Positions 18,626 to 21,247 of a stretch of DNA of 21,247 nt are shown piece after piece (position 1 is the first letter of the stretch; each line of letters starts with the position of its first letter). The DNA is taken from NCBI GenBank assembly GCA_030770535.1, contig JASVEC010000273.1, positions 1 through 21,247 of the forward strand. The letters are read 5' to 3'. The position numbers and the translations under genes were made by a program. The stretch comes from Batkoa obscura. Taxonomy: Eukaryota > Entomophthoromycota > Entomophthoromycetes > Entomophthorales > Batkoaceae. The notes under the pieces were generated by a model. That model saw only the letters and a program-made list of their open reading frames with translations. It did no database searches and was not told where the DNA came from.

Positions 18626-19345
18626 TTAAAAATAGTGTGTATTACTTGTGTATTGTTGGTATTGAAATAGCGTTATTTCATTTACAGGTGAATCGCTATA
18701 TGGAGAATATAAGCGACCTAGTGAGTTAGCATAATAACAATTCGAACCAAGGCTGTTATCAGGAGCTAAATTTATGCTAGTGGCAATTGGGCTAAGGCTC
18801 CCGTCTGCCCTTAGGCTAAAATTACCGGTATTTGGACTATGTTTGTTATCACCCATTAAGTCCACATCGAGATGGTTGGAACTAAGATCAAAAAGAAATT
18901 CTGGTACATTACTTTTAACTACAGGCTCAATTCTAATTTGGTCTTGAGTAGGTAAACGGAATTTAGTACAAAATTTCTGGATCCAAGCGCTATCGAAATT
19001 GAAATTATTAATTCCCATTTCTTTAGCAAGGGCGATAGCTTGAGATTTTAATGCCTGAAGATCTACTATATGGGATTTATTTATATTCGCTTCCAAGTAC
19101 CAGGTTGCCAACTTATTTTCCAGACCATTAAGCTCAGTACGCCTTAACCTTTTTCTACTCAAATCAATTTCTGATTCAATTGTGTTTAATAGGACATCCT
19201 TCTTTAACAATATTTTTGTTACTGTGCTACGCCCAATGTTGAATTTATCTGCAATCTTTTGGTGAGAATAGCCAAGCTCGGCGATTTCTATTATTTTTCT
19301 TTTAGTTTTCAAATCTAATGTTGCCCTTTTACCCTTAGTCTCCAT
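18626..19345 (-). CDS. psq/CENP-B-type HTH DNA-binding protein, transposase-derived, copy B
   Basis: A 239 aa single-exon protein paralogous to copy A. The psq-type HTH spans about 11-50 (RKIIEIAELGYSHQKIADKF, then GRSTVTKILLKKDV). A basic linker (SRKRLRR) precedes the second CENPB/Tc5-type HTH at about 74-132 (LENKLATWYLEANINKSHIV ... SAWIQKFCTKFRLP). KSNVPE is at 144-149. The C-terminal ~90 residues are Ser/Asn/Tyr/Pro-rich and end with RLYSPYSDSPVNEITLFQY, matching the tail motif of copy A. No DDE domain. The GYSHQKIAD and GRSTVTK segments are almost unchanged between the copies while the middle of the tail is not alignable, so the DNA-recognition part and tail motif look constrained. G+C is higher than in copy A. 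No terminal inverted repeats were seen around it. Confidence 0.8.
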   Translation of the reverse strand: METKGKRATLDLKTKRKIIEIAELGYSHQKIADKFNIGRSTVTKILLKKDVLLNTIESEIDLSRKRLRRTELNGLENKLATWYLEANINKSHIVDLQALKSQAIALAKEMGINNFNFDSAWIQKFCTKFRLPTQDQIRIEPVVKSNVPEFLFDLSSNHLDVDLMGDNKHSPNTGNFSLRADGSLSPIATSINLAPDNSLGSNCYYANSLGRLYSPYSDSPVNEITLFQYQQYTSNTHYF

Positions 19346-20300
19346 GATAGCTATAATATAGTTATAATTTAAATAATTTTTTTCTAAACTTTTACTATTT
19401 CCACCTCCATTTTATATCTGACTATTTATACCACATTTGAAATTGTGACTACATTGTAAACATTCAAAGAATGCATTTTCCATATATAGCGATTTAATTT
19501 GTAATTTTCCTCACACAAAAATAACTTAAAAGCTCAAAATTATTTATAGGCAATTATAAATTGTCATTCTTGTTATATATAGCCAGTGTTTTACTTTTAT
19601 TTTGAATCTTGAGTATAATAAAGACTTCAAACCCTAAATATAATATTAGGTAAAAATTGTAACTTAAAACTTGCCTTTACTATAACAATTTGAAGCAAAT
19701 TTGAATATAGACTTGCTTGATAGCAGTTAGCAAAATGCGATCAAATACAAGATTTATCGCCAAATAACATTACAGCGGCGGATAGGTCCAAATAAAGTCT
19801 AAATTTATACTAATTGTTTAGAAAGAAAGTGGAACTTTTATTAGTTACACTTAGATGATTTAACCTATATATTCTTATTCCTTTTGTTTAATGTTCTACT
19901 ACTAAATAAAGGATTTACTTCATTGATAAAATCTAAGAATAAGTAATATCAAATCGGAACATCAATTTCATGAATCAACTTAAGCTTAATCTTAGTTCAA
20001 ATATAGTGGTAAACACGATTTATGAGTCTGATAATTAAAAAACATGAAGGTTTAAGTAAATATCAATAGCTCCTATGAATTTAGGCTATTATATACCTAG
20101 GTGATGTTTAAGAGTTTATGTTTTAGTTCTAAAACTTTTACAAACAATTATTGTTATTCCTAAAAAATATTGTGTAATAACTAAGAATAATTAAATCCTA
20201 GTTACTATTTTATTTAAATTAAATAGATGTCTTAGTCTACCATTTTTAGTTATAATCCTTAATCATATACCATGTCCCCCATGACTGGATTACTCTATTC
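19346..20300. other. A+T-rich intergenic DNA upstream of HTH copy B
   Basis: Dense stops in all frames, no RNA gene or repeat recognised. It contains the presumed promoter of HTH copy B, but no element I can point to with confidence. Confidence 0.45.
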
Positions 20301-20489
20301 ATGAAGCTTAATAATGCCAAGCATTATAAATCAAACCGTATCAAGGTTGATTTCTACCATTTAAAACTACATCAAGATAATATTATTGCATTTTTTACAG
20401 CTACTGTTCCGATAAAAACATATGAGCACTATTATCAAAGTATGTTTTTATTAGATGGAGCACTAAATATTATTTTACTACAAATGTAA
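20301..20489 (+). CDS. Doubtful small ORF, unknown
   Basis: A 62-residue ORF (FYHLKLHQDNIIAFFTATVP, LLDGALNIILLQM) with slightly gene-like composition compared with its flanks. No family recognised, no promoter signal, and no signal peptide. It may be an exon, a gene remnant, or chance; listed for completeness only. Confidence 0.15.
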   Translation: MKLNNAKHYKSNRIKVDFYHLKLHQDNIIAFFTATVPIKTYEHYYQSMFLLDGALNIILLQM

Positions 20490-20565
20490 AGTTAGTAATT
20501 AAACCCTACTATTTAAAATATAAATACTACAAATGAAATACTAGGATTTAACATATAAGAAAAAT

Positions 20566-20664
20566 AGGAGGATATTTTTTAGTTTCATCACTTTTTCCAT
20601 TTTTGAGCACTATTTGAGTAGAATAATCGCTAGTAAAATCCTTAAACAAAAAAACACATCATCA
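20566..20664 (-). mobile_element. Miniature inverted-repeat element, copy 7
   Basis: Reverse-orientation copy starting TAGGAGGATATTTTTTAG with core GAGCACTATTTGAGTAG and ending AAACACATCATCA. Ends are more diverged than in copies 4 and 8. Confidence 0.8.
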
Positions 20665-21024
20665 TATGATAGTTTAATTGCTTCAAAAAGAGTATTTTTA
20701 ATAGAAAAAAGATTAAAAATAAACAATGAATGAAGAAAAAGAAAATACATTGAAATGATATGATTCTAGAATCCAAAGATAGCTTATTATTCAAAACAAA
20801 ATTTAAAATTCAAATCTTTAATATATTTAATGTACAATCCATTATTTAGAGTATATCTAAGCGACATAGCTATAAAGCTTTATAACGATTACATAGCTAT
20901 TATAGTTTTTTGCTACCTTTGTGATACTAGAGAAATGGTTATTAATTAGAAGTACTTGAAAAGCACCTCTATATTAATTGATTCAATAATGAATAAATGT
21001 GGAAAATAGTTCTTATAAAACATA
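20665..21024. other. Spacer between element copies 7 and 8, nothing recognised
   Basis: A+T-rich DNA without an ORF. The two flanking element copies are in opposite orientation. Confidence 0.45.
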
Positions 21025-21125
21025 TGGGGGATGTATTTTTTTGTTTAAGAATTTATTAACAATTTTTCCACTCAAATAGCGCTTAAAAAATGGAAAAAGT
21101 GATGAAATCAAAAAAAACATCTCCA
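21025..21125 (+). mobile_element. Miniature inverted-repeat element, copy 8 (close to consensus)
   Basis: A 101 bp copy starting TGGGGGATGTATTTTTTTG and ending AAAACATCTCCA, with core CTCAAATAGCGCTTAAAAAA. It is flanked by TA-containing sequence on both sides. It is among the best preserved copies, with copy 4, so probably one of the youngest. Confidence 0.85.
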
Positions 21126-21247
21126 TATTTTAGATTTATAGATCATCTTAGAAATTTACATCCTACTAGTATTAATTATTTATAGAAAGTAGCGACAGTA
21201 CATTTATATCACAAAATAAACCTGAGTGGAGGATACTTGATATGCGG

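Noticed and set aside
15626-19345. HTH genes as active transposons
   Set aside because: No DDE catalytic domain and no terminal inverted repeats seen around either gene.
1-21247. CRISPR array, bacterial operons, rRNA
   Set aside because: No regularly spaced repeats or rRNA-like sequence; introns and pol III signals show a eukaryotic genome.

Overview
The window looks like nuclear DNA of an early-diverging (zygomycete- or chytrid-grade) fungus. Reasons: very A+T-rich intergenic DNA; short introns (45-61 nt where I could place them) with GTAAGT-like donors and TAG/CAG acceptors; a secreted LAP1-type M28 aminopeptidase; a secreted 5'-nucleotidase with a long Ser/Thr tail; a eukaryotic tRNA-Leu(AAG) with internal pol III boxes and a T-run terminator; and an elongation factor of the EFL class, which within fungi is known mainly from chytrids and Basidiobolus-like lineages. 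The lineage is an inference. TAA, TAG and TGA all act as stops.

Layout. 1-967: decayed M28 peptidase copy (+). 1095-2494: EFL translation GTPase (-), full length but with one base missing relative to the family. 3523-4614: intact secreted M28 aminopeptidase (-). 4.6-8.4 kb: gene-poor A+T-rich DNA holding four copies of a ~100 bp terminal-inverted-repeat element and an unrelated 158 bp hairpin element. 8.36-8.76 kb: a small ORF of unknown function behind a promoter-like cluster (bZIP-type site, TTTCGCGAAA palindrome, TATA). 9.2-11.7 kb: a compact cluster of spliced genes: USE1-type SNARE (+, five exons), G-patch protein (-, two exons), small acidic coiled-coil protein (-, three exons). 11.87 kb: tRNA-Leu(AAG). 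12.7-14.9 kb: secreted 5'-nucleotidase (+). 15.1-15.6 kb: a dead CsbD/Hmp1-like stress-protein gene lying exactly between two copies of the 100 bp element. 15.6-19.3 kb: two paralogous genes (-) encoding psq plus CENP-B/Tc5-type helix-turn-helix proteins with no transposase catalytic domain. 19.4-21.2 kb: mostly empty, with two more copies of the 100 bp element.

How it fits together. The housekeeping cluster (SNARE, G-patch, tRNA) is ordinary. The peptidases and nucleotidase are secreted hydrolases for scavenging nutrients. The most unusual content is the repeated miniature element (eight copies), the paired transposase-like DNA-binding proteins that share a conserved C-terminal SPY..SPV motif, and three damaged host genes (M28, EFL, CsbD). 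Whether the twin HTH proteins recognise the miniature elements is a testable idea, not something the sequence shows.
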